A stretch of 14,218 nucleotides of DNA, taken from positions 1 to 14,218 of the forward strand of contig CAZOGY010000095.1 of assembly GCA_964579305.1 (NCBI GenBank), written 5' to 3'. Shown in pieces: positions 6,271-13,615 of this stretch (position 1 is its first letter; the number at the start of each line of letters is the position of its first letter). Below the pieces are notes generated by a model. It did no database searches, had not been told where the DNA came from, and saw only the letters and a program-made list of their open reading frames with translations. Source of the DNA: JBCBWG01 sp964579305. Lineage in GTDB: Bacteria > Pseudomonadota > Alphaproteobacteria > Rhizobiales > Hyphomicrobiaceae. A program made the position numbers and the translations under genes.

Positions 6271-7664
6271 GTATCGCCAACGCGTTTCGCCCCCGCGGCG
6301 CGCAGGTGCGGCCGGCTGCGACGGCGCGCGGCTCGGGCGACCCCAAGTTTGTCAGCGGATCGCTGCGGCGGCATATCCTTGTCATGACCGGTGCTGGCGC
6401 GTTCGGACTCATGGCCATCTTTATTGGCGATCTGGCCAACATCTTTTTCGTGTCGATGTTGGACGACACCGCGCTCGTGGCGGCCATTGGCTATGCCAGC
6501 GCGGTTTTGTTCATGATGGTCTCGGTGGGGATCGGCTTGTCGGTCGCGGCAACCGCAAAAATCTCGCCTGCGCTGGGTGCCGGTCGGCGCATGCGTGCAC
6601 GGCGCATTGCCACCAACGCGCTTGTCGTATCGGGCGGGACGGCGGCAGTGCTTGCGGCGTTGATCTGGCCCAATGTGCCTGTCTTCCTCAGACTATTGGG
6701 GGCGCAGGGTGACGCGCTTCACGCCGCCACGAGCTATGTTCAAATCATCATGCCGGCGATGCCTGCGCTTGCAATTGGCATGACATGCGCCGCTATTCTG
6801 CGGTCGGTCGGCGATGCCCAACGCGCCATGTACGTCACTTTGTTTGGCGCTATCGCGAACGTGGTGCTGGACCCGATCTTCATCTTCGCGCTCGGCTGGG
6901 GACTGGAAGGGGCAGGCGCTGCCTCGTTCTGTGCGCGGCTGGTTGTGATGGTGACCGGGCTTTACGGCGTCATTGTCGTGCATGACCTTGCTGGCCGGTT
7001 CAAAGCGGCAACGCTCCCGTCCGATGCCAGGGCACTTGGGCTTGTGGCCGTGCCAGCGATCGCAACCAATCTCGCGACACCCTTCGCCAACGGATACGTC
7101 ACGGCAGCGGTGGCGCCCTATGGCGATAGCGCTGTTGCGGGCTGGGCCATCATCGGGCGGGTTATGCCGGTGGCATTTGGTGCGATTTACGCGCTGTCGG
7201 GCTCGATCGGGCCGATCGTTGGACAGAATTACGGCGCGGCGGATCGCGATCGCATGCGCACGGCGCTGATCGAAGCCTTGAAGGTGACGGGGCTTTTCAC
7301 GCTGGCTGCGTGGGTCGGGCTTGCTCTTGCCGCACCATACATCGTGTCCGCGTTCGCCGTGGAGGGCACGGCGAAAGACCTGATCTACCTTTTCTGCCGC
7401 TGGCTTGCGCCGTTGTTCTATTTCCTCGGCGCGCTGTTTGTGGCCAATGCGGTGTTCAACACACTCGGTCGGCCGCACTATTCAACATTAGCAAATTGGG
7501 CGCGCGCAACGCTTGGTACGGTGCCATTCGTTTATGCCGGCGGTGCGCTTGCCGGCGCGGAAGGCGTAATCGCCGGCAATTTGTTTGGTGGGATCGTGTT
7601 TGGCGTGATCGCTGTGTGGGCCTGCATGACGTTGATCGGCCGCATTGATCTCGCACGTGAATGA
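6267..7664 (+). CDS. MATE-family multidrug/toxin efflux transporter
   Basis: A 465-residue protein of the MATE family, which exports drugs or metabolites in exchange for Na+ or H+ at the inner membrane. About twelve hydrophobic helices fall into two homologous halves. Characteristic MATE sequence includes 'RSVGDAQRAMYVTLFGAIAN' followed by 'VVLDPIFIFALGWGLEGAG' at the end of the first half, and 'SGSIGPIVGQNYGA' in the second. The ATG at 6267 overlaps the recR stop by four bases (ATGA), a usual coupling arrangement; an open frame extends upstream inside recR, but that part has no membrane protein character. The hydrophilic, Arg-rich N-terminal 35 residues (MSIANAFRPRGAQ...) are longer than in many MATE proteins. 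Substrate is unknown. Confidence 0.9.
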   Translation: MSIANAFRPRGAQVRPAATARGSGDPKFVSGSLRRHILVMTGAGAFGLMAIFIGDLANIFFVSMLDDTALVAAIGYASAVLFMMVSVGIGLSVAATAKISPALGAGRRMRARRIATNALVVSGGTAAVLAALIWPNVPVFLRLLGAQGDALHAATSYVQIIMPAMPALAIGMTCAAILRSVGDAQRAMYVTLFGAIANVVLDPIFIFALGWGLEGAGAASFCARLVVMVTGLYGVIVVHDLAGRFKAATLPSDARALGLVAVPAIATNLATPFANGYVTAAVAPYGDSAVAGWAIIGRVMPVAFGAIYALSGSIGPIVGQNYGAADRDRMRTALIEALKVTGLFTLAAWVGLALAAPYIVSAFAVEGTAKDLIYLFCRWLAPLFYFLGALFVANAVFNTLGRPHYSTLANWARATLGTVPFVYAGGALAGAEGVIAGNLFGGIVFGVIAVWACMTLIGRIDLARE

Positions 7665-7730
7665 TCTGGCGGTCTAGGCCCGACATGGTGCTTCCAGCGT
7701 GATCGGCCGCGCCATCAAAGGGGCAAGTAA

Positions 7731-8474
7731 ATGCGCAAACAGATGACGGTGGCGTGCGTGATCCCTGCGCTCAATGAGGCAGACGCAATCGCGCGCGTTT
7801 TGGCCGATATTCCCGACTGGGTTGATGCCGTCGTCGTTGCAGACAACGGGTCAAGCGACGGAACCGGTGATATTGCGGCCGGTGCTGGCGCGGTTGTTGT
7901 GCGCGAAGAGGAACGCGGTTACGGGGCAGCTTGCCTGGCGGGGATCGCGCGGGCCGGCGGCGTCGATATCATCGTGTTCTTGGATGGCGACCACAGCGAC
8001 CATGCCGATGACATGGCCGCGCTGGTCGACCCGATTGTCGATGGCGAAGCCGACTTTGTTCTGGGCTCGCGTGTTCTTGGCACGTGCGAAGCCGGCGCGC
8101 TGACGCCGCCGCAGCGGTTCGGGAATTGGCTTGCCACGACGCTGATCCGGTTGATCTGGCGCCAGCGCTACACCGATCTTGGGCCGTTCCGCGCGATCCG
8201 ACGTTCCGCGCTGGAGCGGCTGGAGATGGCGGACCGCAACTACGGCTGGACGGTCGAAATGCAAATCAAGGCCGTGGAACAAGGACTTGCTATCGAAGAG
8301 GTGCCGACCGATTACCGCAACCGGATCGGTGTCTCGAAGGTCTCAGGAACCATCCGCGGCTCGGTCCGGGCCGGCTACAAGATCCTGTATATCATCGCAC
8401 GTGAGGCGTTGCGGCGCGGCGGGCAGCGGTTGCGCTCGGGTCGCGGCGGCGGCGCCGAGGCGACGGAAGCCTGA
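7731..8474 (+). CDS. Glycosyltransferase family 2 (DPM1/polyprenyl-phosphate type)
   Basis: A 247-residue GT-A fold glycosyltransferase. Visible motifs are CVIPALNEA (9-17), VADNGSSDGT (36-45, nucleotide-sugar site), and DGDHSD (85-90) in the position of the metal-binding DxD motif. The acceptor-side motif 'TDLGPFRAIRRSALERLEM' and 'GWTVEMQIKAVEQGLAIEEVP' fit the dolichyl-phosphate mannose synthase-like subfamily. No membrane helix of the polyprenyl-anchoring type is evident at the C-terminus, which ends in an Arg/Gly-rich tail, so the enzyme is probably soluble or peripheral. Donor sugar and acceptor are unknown. AAAGGGG at 7717-7723, seven bases before the ATG, supports the start at 7731 over the in-frame ATG at 7743. 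It lies 66 bases after the MATE gene and may be cotranscribed with it. Confidence 0.88.
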   Translation: MRKQMTVACVIPALNEADAIARVLADIPDWVDAVVVADNGSSDGTGDIAAGAGAVVVREEERGYGAACLAGIARAGGVDIIVFLDGDHSDHADDMAALVDPIVDGEADFVLGSRVLGTCEAGALTPPQRFGNWLATTLIRLIWRQRYTDLGPFRAIRRSALERLEMADRNYGWTVEMQIKAVEQGLAIEEVPTDYRNRIGVSKVSGTIRGSVRAGYKILYIIAREALRRGGQRLRSGRGGGAEATEA

Positions 8475-8535
8475 TCTTGATTACAACCGCAGTCGATGGG
8501 CCGGTCATCGCAACAGTGACGCGCGCGTTGGCAAA

Positions 8536-8564
8536 TTGACCGGCACAGCCGGCTCGCCTATCTC
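8536..8564 (+). promoter_or_regulatory. Candidate promoter of def giving a leaderless mRNA
   Basis: TTGACC (8536-8541) and TATCTC (8559-8564) are 17 bases apart. A start seven bases after the -10 element falls on the A of the def ATG at 8571. No Shine-Dalgarno lies before def, which fits leaderless translation. A perfect interrupted palindrome CCGGC-ACA-GCCGG (8540-8552) overlaps the end of the -35 element and the spacer and could be an operator. The -10 box is only a partial match. Confidence 0.42.
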
Positions 8565-8570
8565 CCCACC

Positions 8571-9080
8571 ATGGCTATCCGTCCGATCATCAAACTGCCC
8601 GATCCGGTCCTGCGCGAGACGTCGGCGCCCGTTGAGCGCTTCGACGATGACTTGCAGCGGCTGATCGATGATATGTTTGCGACGATGTACGATGCGCCTG
8701 GGGTCGGGCTTGCGGCGATCCAGGTTGGCGTGCCGCTGCGGCTGCTTGTGCTCGACGTTGGCGGCAAGGACGAGGTCCCGCAGCCGATCTGCATGATCAA
8801 TCCCAAGATTGAGCGTTTTGGCGATCGGCCGCGGCTTTATGAGGAAGGCTGTTTGTCTCTGCCGGACGTGCTGGTCGACATAGAGCGCCCGGCTGACGTG
8901 ACGGTCCGCTATCTGGACCGGGACGGCAACGAGGTGGTCTGCGAGGCGGATGGGTTGCTTGCCACGGCGATCCAGCACGAAGCCGATCATCTGGACGGCA
9001 AGCTGATCATCGACTTCCTATCGCCGCTGAAGCGGAACATCGCGATCCGCAAGTTGAAGAAGGCGGCACGCACGACGTGA
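8571..9080 (+). CDS. def: Peptide deformylase
   Basis: Removes the formyl group from the N-terminal methionine of nascent proteins, using a metal ion (usually Fe2+). The 169 residues carry all three family motifs: GVGLAAIQVG (motif 1, about residues 44-53), EGCLS (motif 2, holding the metal-binding Cys) and QHEADHLDG (motif 3, HExxH with two metal His and the catalytic Glu). This is the standard active form. The N-terminus 'MAIRPIIKLPDPVLRETSAPV' matches family starts, confirming the ATG at 8571 even though the preceding sequence (tctccccacc) has no ribosome-binding site. fmt follows 52 bases later, the usual partnership: Fmt adds the formyl group that Def removes. Confidence 0.97.
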   Translation: MAIRPIIKLPDPVLRETSAPVERFDDDLQRLIDDMFATMYDAPGVGLAAIQVGVPLRLLVLDVGGKDEVPQPICMINPKIERFGDRPRLYEEGCLSLPDVLVDIERPADVTVRYLDRDGNEVVCEADGLLATAIQHEADHLDGKLIIDFLSPLKRNIAIRKLKKAARTT

Positions 9081-9132
9081 TGCCGGTGGATTTGTCGCGG
9101 CGGCTCGGCCGGGCGGCGCAAAGGGGGCGTTC

Positions 9133-10074
9133 ATGCTGCGCGTCGTGTTCATGGGCACGCCGGACTTTTCTGTTCCAACGCTGTCGGAGATCCTGGCCGC
9201 CGGGCACGAAGTCGTAGCGGTTTATTCACAACCCCCGCGGCCGGCCGGTCGGCGCGGCCTGTCTGAGACGCCATCGCCCGTGCACGCGTTCGCGCAGAAG
9301 GCGGGGTTGACTGTCCACACGCCAAAGAGCTTACGCGGGGAGGCGGAGCAAGCGGCGTTCGCCGCGCACGATGCCGACGTTGCAGTGGTGATTGCGTACG
9401 GGCTGATCCTACCCAAACCGATCCTTGATGCGCCGGGTTTTGGCTGTCTCAATGTGCACGCCTCAGCGCTGCCGCGGTGGCGCGGTGCCGCGCCGATTCA
9501 GCGGGCGATCATGGCCGGGGACACCGAGACCGCCGTGATGATCATGCAAATGGAAGAGGGACTTGATACCGGTCCGGTGTGTCTGGCCGAGCAGGTTGCG
9601 ATTGGGCCTGACATGACGGCCGGCGAATTGCACGATGTCTTGTGCGAACGTGGCGCGAGCCTTGCCGTGCGCGCGCTCTCAGCGCTTGAGCGCGGCAGCC
9701 TTGCTTTCACACCGCAGGCGCAGGACGGCGTGACGTATGCCCACAAAATCGAAAAGTCTGAAACGCCGATCGATTTTTCCAAGCCCGCGCAAGACGTACA
9801 CAATCATATTCGTGGTCTATCGCCGTTCCCAGGGGCGTGGTTTGCGCTGCCTGAAAACGTGTCCGGCGCTGGCGACCGTGTCAAAGTCTTGCGCTCTCGG
9901 GTCGTCGCAGAGATGTCGGGGCCGGCGGGCATGGTGCTCGATGAGCAACTGACCGTGGCTTGCGGCGCAGGCGCGGTGCGGCTGGAGGTTTTGCAGAAGG
10001 CTGGCAAACGGGTCATGCAACGCGACGAGTTTCAGCGCGGCAACCCAATCGCCGCTGGGTTAATGCTCGGCTGA
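9133..10074 (+). CDS. fmt: Methionyl-tRNA formyltransferase
   Basis: Formylates Met-tRNA(fMet) with 10-formyl-tetrahydrofolate so that translation can initiate. The 313 residues have the N-terminal formyltransferase domain (about 1-190) beginning RVVFMGTPDFSVP, with catalytic residues N107, H109 and D145 in 'LNVHASALPRWRGAAPIQRA' and EEGLDTG. A C-terminal OB-like domain (about 205-313) begins at 'YAHKIEKSETPIDFSKPA'. Length is normal. The ATG at 9133 is preceded by AAAGGGGG (about 9120-9127), a good ribosome-binding site. The gene belongs to the def-fmt unit. In many alphaproteobacteria truA follows directly; here another small gene intervenes. Confidence 0.97.
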   Translation: MLRVVFMGTPDFSVPTLSEILAAGHEVVAVYSQPPRPAGRRGLSETPSPVHAFAQKAGLTVHTPKSLRGEAEQAAFAAHDADVAVVIAYGLILPKPILDAPGFGCLNVHASALPRWRGAAPIQRAIMAGDTETAVMIMQMEEGLDTGPVCLAEQVAIGPDMTAGELHDVLCERGASLAVRALSALERGSLAFTPQAQDGVTYAHKIEKSETPIDFSKPAQDVHNHIRGLSPFPGAWFALPENVSGAGDRVKVLRSRVVAEMSGPAGMVLDEQLTVACGAGAVRLEVLQKAGKRVMQRDEFQRGNPIAAGLMLG

Positions 10075-10197
10075 CGTGCCTGCCACGACGGATCGCTGCG
10101 TGACGGCCGCGTTTATCATGGTCAACGATTTCTAAACAGGTGGATGGGGCGAGCCGGTACGGTTGGGGCGAAGCAAACCGTCACTCGCGAGGATGTC

Positions 10198-10620
10198 ATG
10201 TTCCGCCTTACCTTCGCTCAAGCTTTGATTGCCGGCGCTGCCGTTGTGGTCTTCGGATCTGGCACACAGGCACAAGAGGCCAGCACCGTGCGCATCGAAC
10301 CACGTCCCTATTATGGGGCGACGGTGACCATTGAAGCCGGTGTCCGTGTGTTCCGCCCGTTGCCGCCGACACGACGCGTGATCATCAATCCCAACAACGC
10401 GACGCCGCTTTCGCTTTCGATCACAGACGTACGCAAGACGGTGCGCAGCCGCAGCACCAACCACAACTACCATTATCACAAGGGCCCAAGTTCGCGCGGC
10501 AGCGCTGGCTTCGTGGGCGGTTTTGTGGGCCGGGGCGGCCGGTTCTTCCGAGGAAATCGCGGCTTTGGCGGTCGCACGGGCGCAGGCCGTGGTTCTGGTG
10601 GACGCGCAGCAGGCCTTTAA
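10198..10620 (+). CDS. Small secreted Gly/Arg-rich protein, unknown function
   Basis: A 140-residue protein that I cannot assign to a named family. It begins with a Sec signal peptide (about residues 1-25: MFRLTFAQAL, hydrophobic IAGAAVVVFG, then a TQA-like cleavage site before QEAST). The mature part has a conserved-looking segment (about 31-82) with 'PYYGATVTIEAGVRVFRPL' and 'PPTRRVIINPNNATPLSLS', then a His/Asn patch (NHNYHYH, 88-94). It ends in a low-complexity Gly/Arg/Phe tail (about 97-140). No cysteines and no catalytic motif are seen, so a structural or binding role in the periplasm or envelope is possible. ATG at 10198 is preferred because GCGAGG lies about six bases upstream and the signal peptide begins there; an in-frame ATG at 10144 would bury it behind 18 residues. 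It sits between fmt and truA and is followed by a terminator-like hairpin. Confidence 0.7.
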   Translation: MFRLTFAQALIAGAAVVVFGSGTQAQEASTVRIEPRPYYGATVTIEAGVRVFRPLPPTRRVIINPNNATPLSLSITDVRKTVRSRSTNHNYHYHKGPSSRGSAGFVGGFVGRGGRFFRGNRGFGGRTGAGRGSGGRAAGL

Positions 10621-10628
10621 GTTTTTGA

Positions 10629-10664
10629 AACCGCTCTCGGGTTCTGCCTGGAGCGGTTCGATTT
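10629..10664 (+). terminator. Terminator-like hairpin after the secreted-protein gene
   Basis: AACCGCTC (10629-10636) pairs perfectly with GAGCGGTT (10651-10658), followed by CGA and a short run of four T (10662-10665). A GG/CC pair can form inside the 14-base loop. It lies nine bases after the stop codon. The T-run is short, so termination may be partial; if it works, truA must have its own promoter or depend on read-through. Confidence 0.5.
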
Positions 10665-10665
10665 T

Positions 10666-10840
10666 CTGGCCCTATAACCCTCTCGGCTGCGCGGCGATCA
10701 ACGTGCTTGGCAATGACGCAGCATTGCGCCAGGTCAGGAACGTGGCGTTTTCTGACACGGCTGGGCAATCCGGCACGTTTTTCGATCATCGCACTGGGGC
10801 TGGCGCGCCAAGGACTGCCGGCCCAACGCCGGGAGCCTTG
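10666..10840. other. Spacer before truA
   Basis: This stretch between the hairpin and truA shows no credible gene. A frame continuous with truA is open through it, but has no conserved TruA sequence and ends in a better start at 10841. It should hold a truA promoter if the upstream hairpin terminates, but I could not identify one. Confidence 0.4.
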
Positions 10841-11641
10841 ATGCCGCGCTATCGAATCCTCATTGAATATGACGGTACGCCGTTCGTGGGCTGGCAGGTC
10901 CAAGCCAATGGTGCGTCCGTGCAGGGGCGTATTGCCGAGGCGCTGCAAGCGTTCTGTGGCGAGACCGTTATGCCGCAGGGCGCGGGCCGGACTGATACCG
11001 GCGTGCACGCGCTTGGGCAGGTTGCGCATTTTGAATTGCAGCGGGACTGGCCGTCACTGAAGGTGCGTGAGGCTTTGAACTATCACTTGAAGCCGAGCCC
11101 GATCGCGATCCTTGATTGCGCCGTGGCGACCGCGGACTTTGATGCGCGCTTCAGTGCAACCCGGCGCCATTACTTGTACCGTTTGTTATGTCGCCGCGCG
11201 CGGCCGGCACTCGACAGGAACAGGGTGTGGTGGGTGACCAAGGCGCTGGACGCCGACGCGATGGATGCGGCCGCGCAAGTCCTCGTTGGACATCACGATT
11301 TCACAACCTTCCGGGCGTCGGCGTGCCAAGCGGCTTCACCGGTCAAAACGCTTGATGCGCTTCGCGTTTCCCGGGTCGGTCACGAGGTCCACGTGAGGGC
11401 CTCGGCACGGTCTTTCCTTCACAATCAGGTCCGCTCGATGGTGGGATGCCTGAAGGAGATCGGCACGGGCAAATGGCAGGGCGATCAACTCGCGCTTGCG
11501 TTGGCTGCGAAGAACCGTGCCGCATGCGCAGCGATCGCTCCGCCTGACGGGCTTTATCTCACGCAGGTCGACTACGACGGCGCTGATGTCGCGTGGGATG
11601 TTGCCGCGCGCAGTGGTGCATGGGCGTCGGATCAGGCCTGA
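10841..11641 (+). CDS. truA: tRNA pseudouridine(38-40) synthase
   Basis: Converts uridines at positions 38-40 in the anticodon arm of many tRNAs to pseudouridine. The 266 residues begin 'MPRYRILIEYDGTPFVGWQ', the standard N-terminus. They contain the catalytic aspartate D52 in GAGRTDTGVHA, the 'FDARFSATRRHYLYRL' motif, and the C-terminal 'FLHNQVRSMVGCLKEIGTGKW' signature. ATG at 10841 is preceded by GGGAG about five bases upstream. Longer in-frame starts back to 10523 overlap the secreted-protein gene and carry no conserved sequence. It converges on the regulator gene on the minus strand; no plus-strand terminator with a T-run is seen downstream. Confidence 0.96.
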   Translation: MPRYRILIEYDGTPFVGWQVQANGASVQGRIAEALQAFCGETVMPQGAGRTDTGVHALGQVAHFELQRDWPSLKVREALNYHLKPSPIAILDCAVATADFDARFSATRRHYLYRLLCRRARPALDRNRVWWVTKALDADAMDAAAQVLVGHHDFTTFRASACQAASPVKTLDALRVSRVGHEVHVRASARSFLHNQVRSMVGCLKEIGTGKWQGDQLALALAAKNRAACAAIAPPDGLYLTQVDYDGADVAWDVAARSGAWASDQA

Positions 11642-11767
11642 CCTGCGTGGCGCGTTCGGCGTTCCGCTTTGGTGTGAAGTCCAGGTGCGGTGTATCTGAG
11701 AACTGAGCGATAGCGAAGGGCAATAAGTGGCCTGCTTCGCTGACGCCACGAAGCGAGATCGAAGGTG

Positions 11768-11792
11768 AAAAAAAAGCCGCGCGAGGCGCGGC
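11768..11792 (-). terminator. Rho-independent terminator of the ubiG/regulator unit
   Basis: Read on the minus strand, GCCGCGC (11792-11786) pairs perfectly with GCGCGGC (11782-11776) across a three-base loop and is followed at once by eight U (11775-11768). It lies 69 bases past the response regulator stop. This is the clearest terminator in the window, and it works in the minus-strand direction only. The rest of 11642-11861 holds no recognisable gene. Confidence 0.9.
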
Positions 11793-11861
11793 CTTGAGTC
11801 TAGGAGGAAACGCGGCGCGAGGGTGACCCGGCCACGCAGTCCCAACGCACAACCGGCGAAA

Positions 11862-12596
11862 TCAGTTCACCGGGAGTTGCGCCTTGCTGAACCGCAGCGG
11901 ATCGCCGTCTGACATGGCGTCAACCGGATCCGGTTCCCCCGGCTCCCCAGGCGCTGGCATCTTGGCTTGCGGACCGTCCAGGAGTGCCATCCAAAGCCGG
12001 ACGAGCCGGCGCAGATGCGGACGCTCCATGCGTTCTTCCGGCGGGACTTGTTCCGATGGGCCAACGCCGTGGCGGCGTAAAATGCGCTGCAACGTCCGGC
12101 GGTGCATACTTGCAGCGCGCGCCGTCTCGCTCATGTTGCGGCCATGCCGCTCATACATGGCCAGGAGGTACCGGAACTCCTGCACCTCAGGGCGCGGGAA
12201 TGTTTCGCCCTTGTGCAATGTGCGCGTGCGGCCATGCAACGCGGCTTCGATTTCATCTGCGTTGGCAGGCTTGGCGATGTAATCGATCGCGCCAAACTTG
12301 GTCGCAGTGACGGCCGTTGCGATGTTGCCGTAACCGGTCAGGATCACAGCACGGGTGCGCGGCGACGCTTCGTTCAATGCGGCAAGCAGATCGAGCCCCG
12401 AGCCATCTGACAAACGCAAATCGAGGACTGCGAAGTCAAACGGTTGGGTCGCAATGCGCTCGCGCGCTTCGGCACACGTGTCACACGCCGTCACGATGTA
12501 GTTGCGCCGCTCCATCACGCGCTGGAGGCAGCGCAGGAACACTCGGTCATCGTCGACGAGTAACAGTGTCGAGATATGTCCAGCGGTGTCTTGCAT
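11862..12596 (-). CDS. RegA/ActR/PrrA-type response regulator with C-terminal extension
   Basis: A two-component transcription regulator. Residues about 10-125 form a receiver domain with acidic pocket D15-D17, phospho-acceptor D59 (VLDLRLSDGSG), T87 (ILTGYGNIATAV) and K109 (YIAKPA). Residues 154-175 (RNMSETARAASMHRRTLQRILR) form a Fis-type helix-turn-helix nearly identical to that of RegA/PrrA/ActR, regulators of energy metabolism in response to redox state. Those proteins are usually about 180-190 residues and end just after the HTH. This one is 244 and adds about 68 residues, with 'RPHLRRLVRLWMALLDGPQ' and a Pro/Gly/Glu-rich tail. No RegB/PrrB kinase gene is present in the window. ATG at 12596 has no clear Shine-Dalgarno; the frame is open upstream for about 25 codons but without ATG, GTG or TTG. 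It lies 87 bases downstream of ubiG on the same strand, so cotranscription is likely. Confidence 0.88.
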   Translation of the reverse strand: MQDTAGHISTLLLVDDDRVFLRCLQRVMERRNYIVTACDTCAEARERIATQPFDFAVLDLRLSDGSGLDLLAALNEASPRTRAVILTGYGNIATAVTATKFGAIDYIAKPANADEIEAALHGRTRTLHKGETFPRPEVQEFRYLLAMYERHGRNMSETARAASMHRRTLQRILRRHGVGPSEQVPPEERMERPHLRRLVRLWMALLDGPQAKMPAPGEPGEPDPVDAMSDGDPLRFSKAQLPVN

Positions 12597-12683
12597 GTTG
12601 TCGAAACGGCGAGGTGCGTCAGCCAGATTGGCGTTTTCGCGCTCGCACAGCCCTGTTTTCGTGGCAGAATGACGCGCTCGGCT

Positions 12684-13502
12684 TCAGGTGGTGACCTCTG
12701 CGACGGGCGCAGGACCTCTACGGAGCGTTTGCAGATAGTTGACGCTTGCGTCAGATGATAACGACCAGCGCCAATTGAGCGGGTTCATGACGACGCCGGT
12801 CAGGCGTTCGGCGACGAAACCATGCGGTGCAAGTTTGGTTTCCAGTTCTGACGGTTTGACGAACTTGCGCCAGTCGTGGGTGCCTCGCGGCAGCAAGCGC
12901 AGGACGTACTCTGCCCCGACGATGCCAAGCGCAAATGATTTGGGCGTGCGGTTGAGCGTGCCGATGATCAAGATGCCGCCAGGCCTGACGAGCCGGCCAA
13001 TCTCTTGTAAAAACCGGTCGAGATCGGCGACGTGTTCGACCACTTCCAGCGACATGACGGCGTCGAACGCACCAGCCTTATCGGCGAGGTCGCTTGGCAA
13101 AGCGTGCCTGTAGCTGATCTCCACGCCCGTCTTGGCCGCATGATGCCGCGCGATTTCAACGTTGCGTTCGGCCGCATCGATCCCGGTCACTTCTGCACCA
13201 GCCTCAGCGATGGGTTCGGACACGAGCCCGGCGCCGCAGCCGATATCCGCGATTTTCAGGCCGGCAAGCGGTCGGGTCGTGTCGGGGTCGCGCGCGAAGC
13301 TTTCCGCGATATGGCGTTTGAGATAGTCGACGCGGGCAGCGTTGAAGGCATGGACAACTTTGAATTGCCCGTCTGGCCGCCACCACTCTTCAGCGAGCTT
13401 GTTGAATTTCGCGACTTCGTTTGCGTCGGCCGTTGAAGCGACCGCAGCACCGCCGCCGCCGCCGCGTTGATCCATCGGCTTGAGTTTGTCCTTGTAAAGC
13501 AT
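12684..13502 (-). CDS. ubiG: Ubiquinone biosynthesis O-methyltransferase UbiG
   Basis: SAM-dependent enzyme that catalyses both O-methylation steps of ubiquinone synthesis. The 272 residues show the UbiG entry motif 'EVAKFNKLAEEWWRPDGQFK' (about 29-48), SAM motif I ADIGCGAGLVSEP, 'VTGIDAAERNVEIA', post I/II 'MSLEVVEHVADLDRFLQEIG', and the family-specific 'NRTPKSFALGIVGAEYVLRL' followed by LPRGTHDWRKFVKPSEL. Its N-terminus is slightly extended and has a run of five glycines (residues 14-18). GGAG on the minus strand (about 13508-13511) lies five bases before the ATG at 13502 and favours it over the internal ATG ten codons in. It is divergent from the DUF3429 gene and followed by the RegA-like regulator, a suggestive pairing because RegB-type kinases respond to quinone redox state. 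Confidence 0.95.
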   Translation of the reverse strand: MLYKDKLKPMDQRGGGGGAAVASTADANEVAKFNKLAEEWWRPDGQFKVVHAFNAARVDYLKRHIAESFARDPDTTRPLAGLKIADIGCGAGLVSEPIAEAGAEVTGIDAAERNVEIARHHAAKTGVEISYRHALPSDLADKAGAFDAVMSLEVVEHVADLDRFLQEIGRLVRPGGILIIGTLNRTPKSFALGIVGAEYVLRLLPRGTHDWRKFVKPSELETKLAPHGFVAERLTGVVMNPLNWRWSLSSDASVNYLQTLRRGPAPVAEVTT

Positions 13503-13602
13503 CGGGTCTCCGTGGTCTGGCGGGGACGTTCACTCGTTGGGCAAACGCACGGGATCTGCGAAAAGATGCTGCGACGCGACGTCGTGGTGTGTGAAATCTT
13601 GC

Positions 13603-13609
13603 AAAGAGG
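13603..13609 (+). promoter_or_regulatory. Ribosome-binding site that decides the DUF3429 start
   Basis: AAAGAGG (13603-13609) is the only Shine-Dalgarno-like sequence here. Two in-frame ATGs follow, at 13610 and 13616. The first abuts the motif with no spacing, while the second is six bases away, the normal distance, so 13616 is the likely start. Confidence 0.65.
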
Positions 13610-13615
13610 ATGACG

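Noticed and set aside
10523..10840. Longer N-terminal extension of TruA from an upstream in-frame start
   Set aside because: It overlaps the secreted-protein gene and its hairpin, has no conserved sequence, and the standard TruA N-terminus begins at 10841 with a ribosome-binding site.
11797..11825. Perfect AGGAGGA ribosome-binding-like sequence on the plus strand after truA
   Set aside because: No ATG, GTG or TTG lies at a proper distance with a meaningful open frame behind it.
13610..13612. ATG at 13610 as the DUF3429 start
   Set aside because: It directly abuts the ribosome-binding site with no spacing; the ATG at 13616 has the normal distance.
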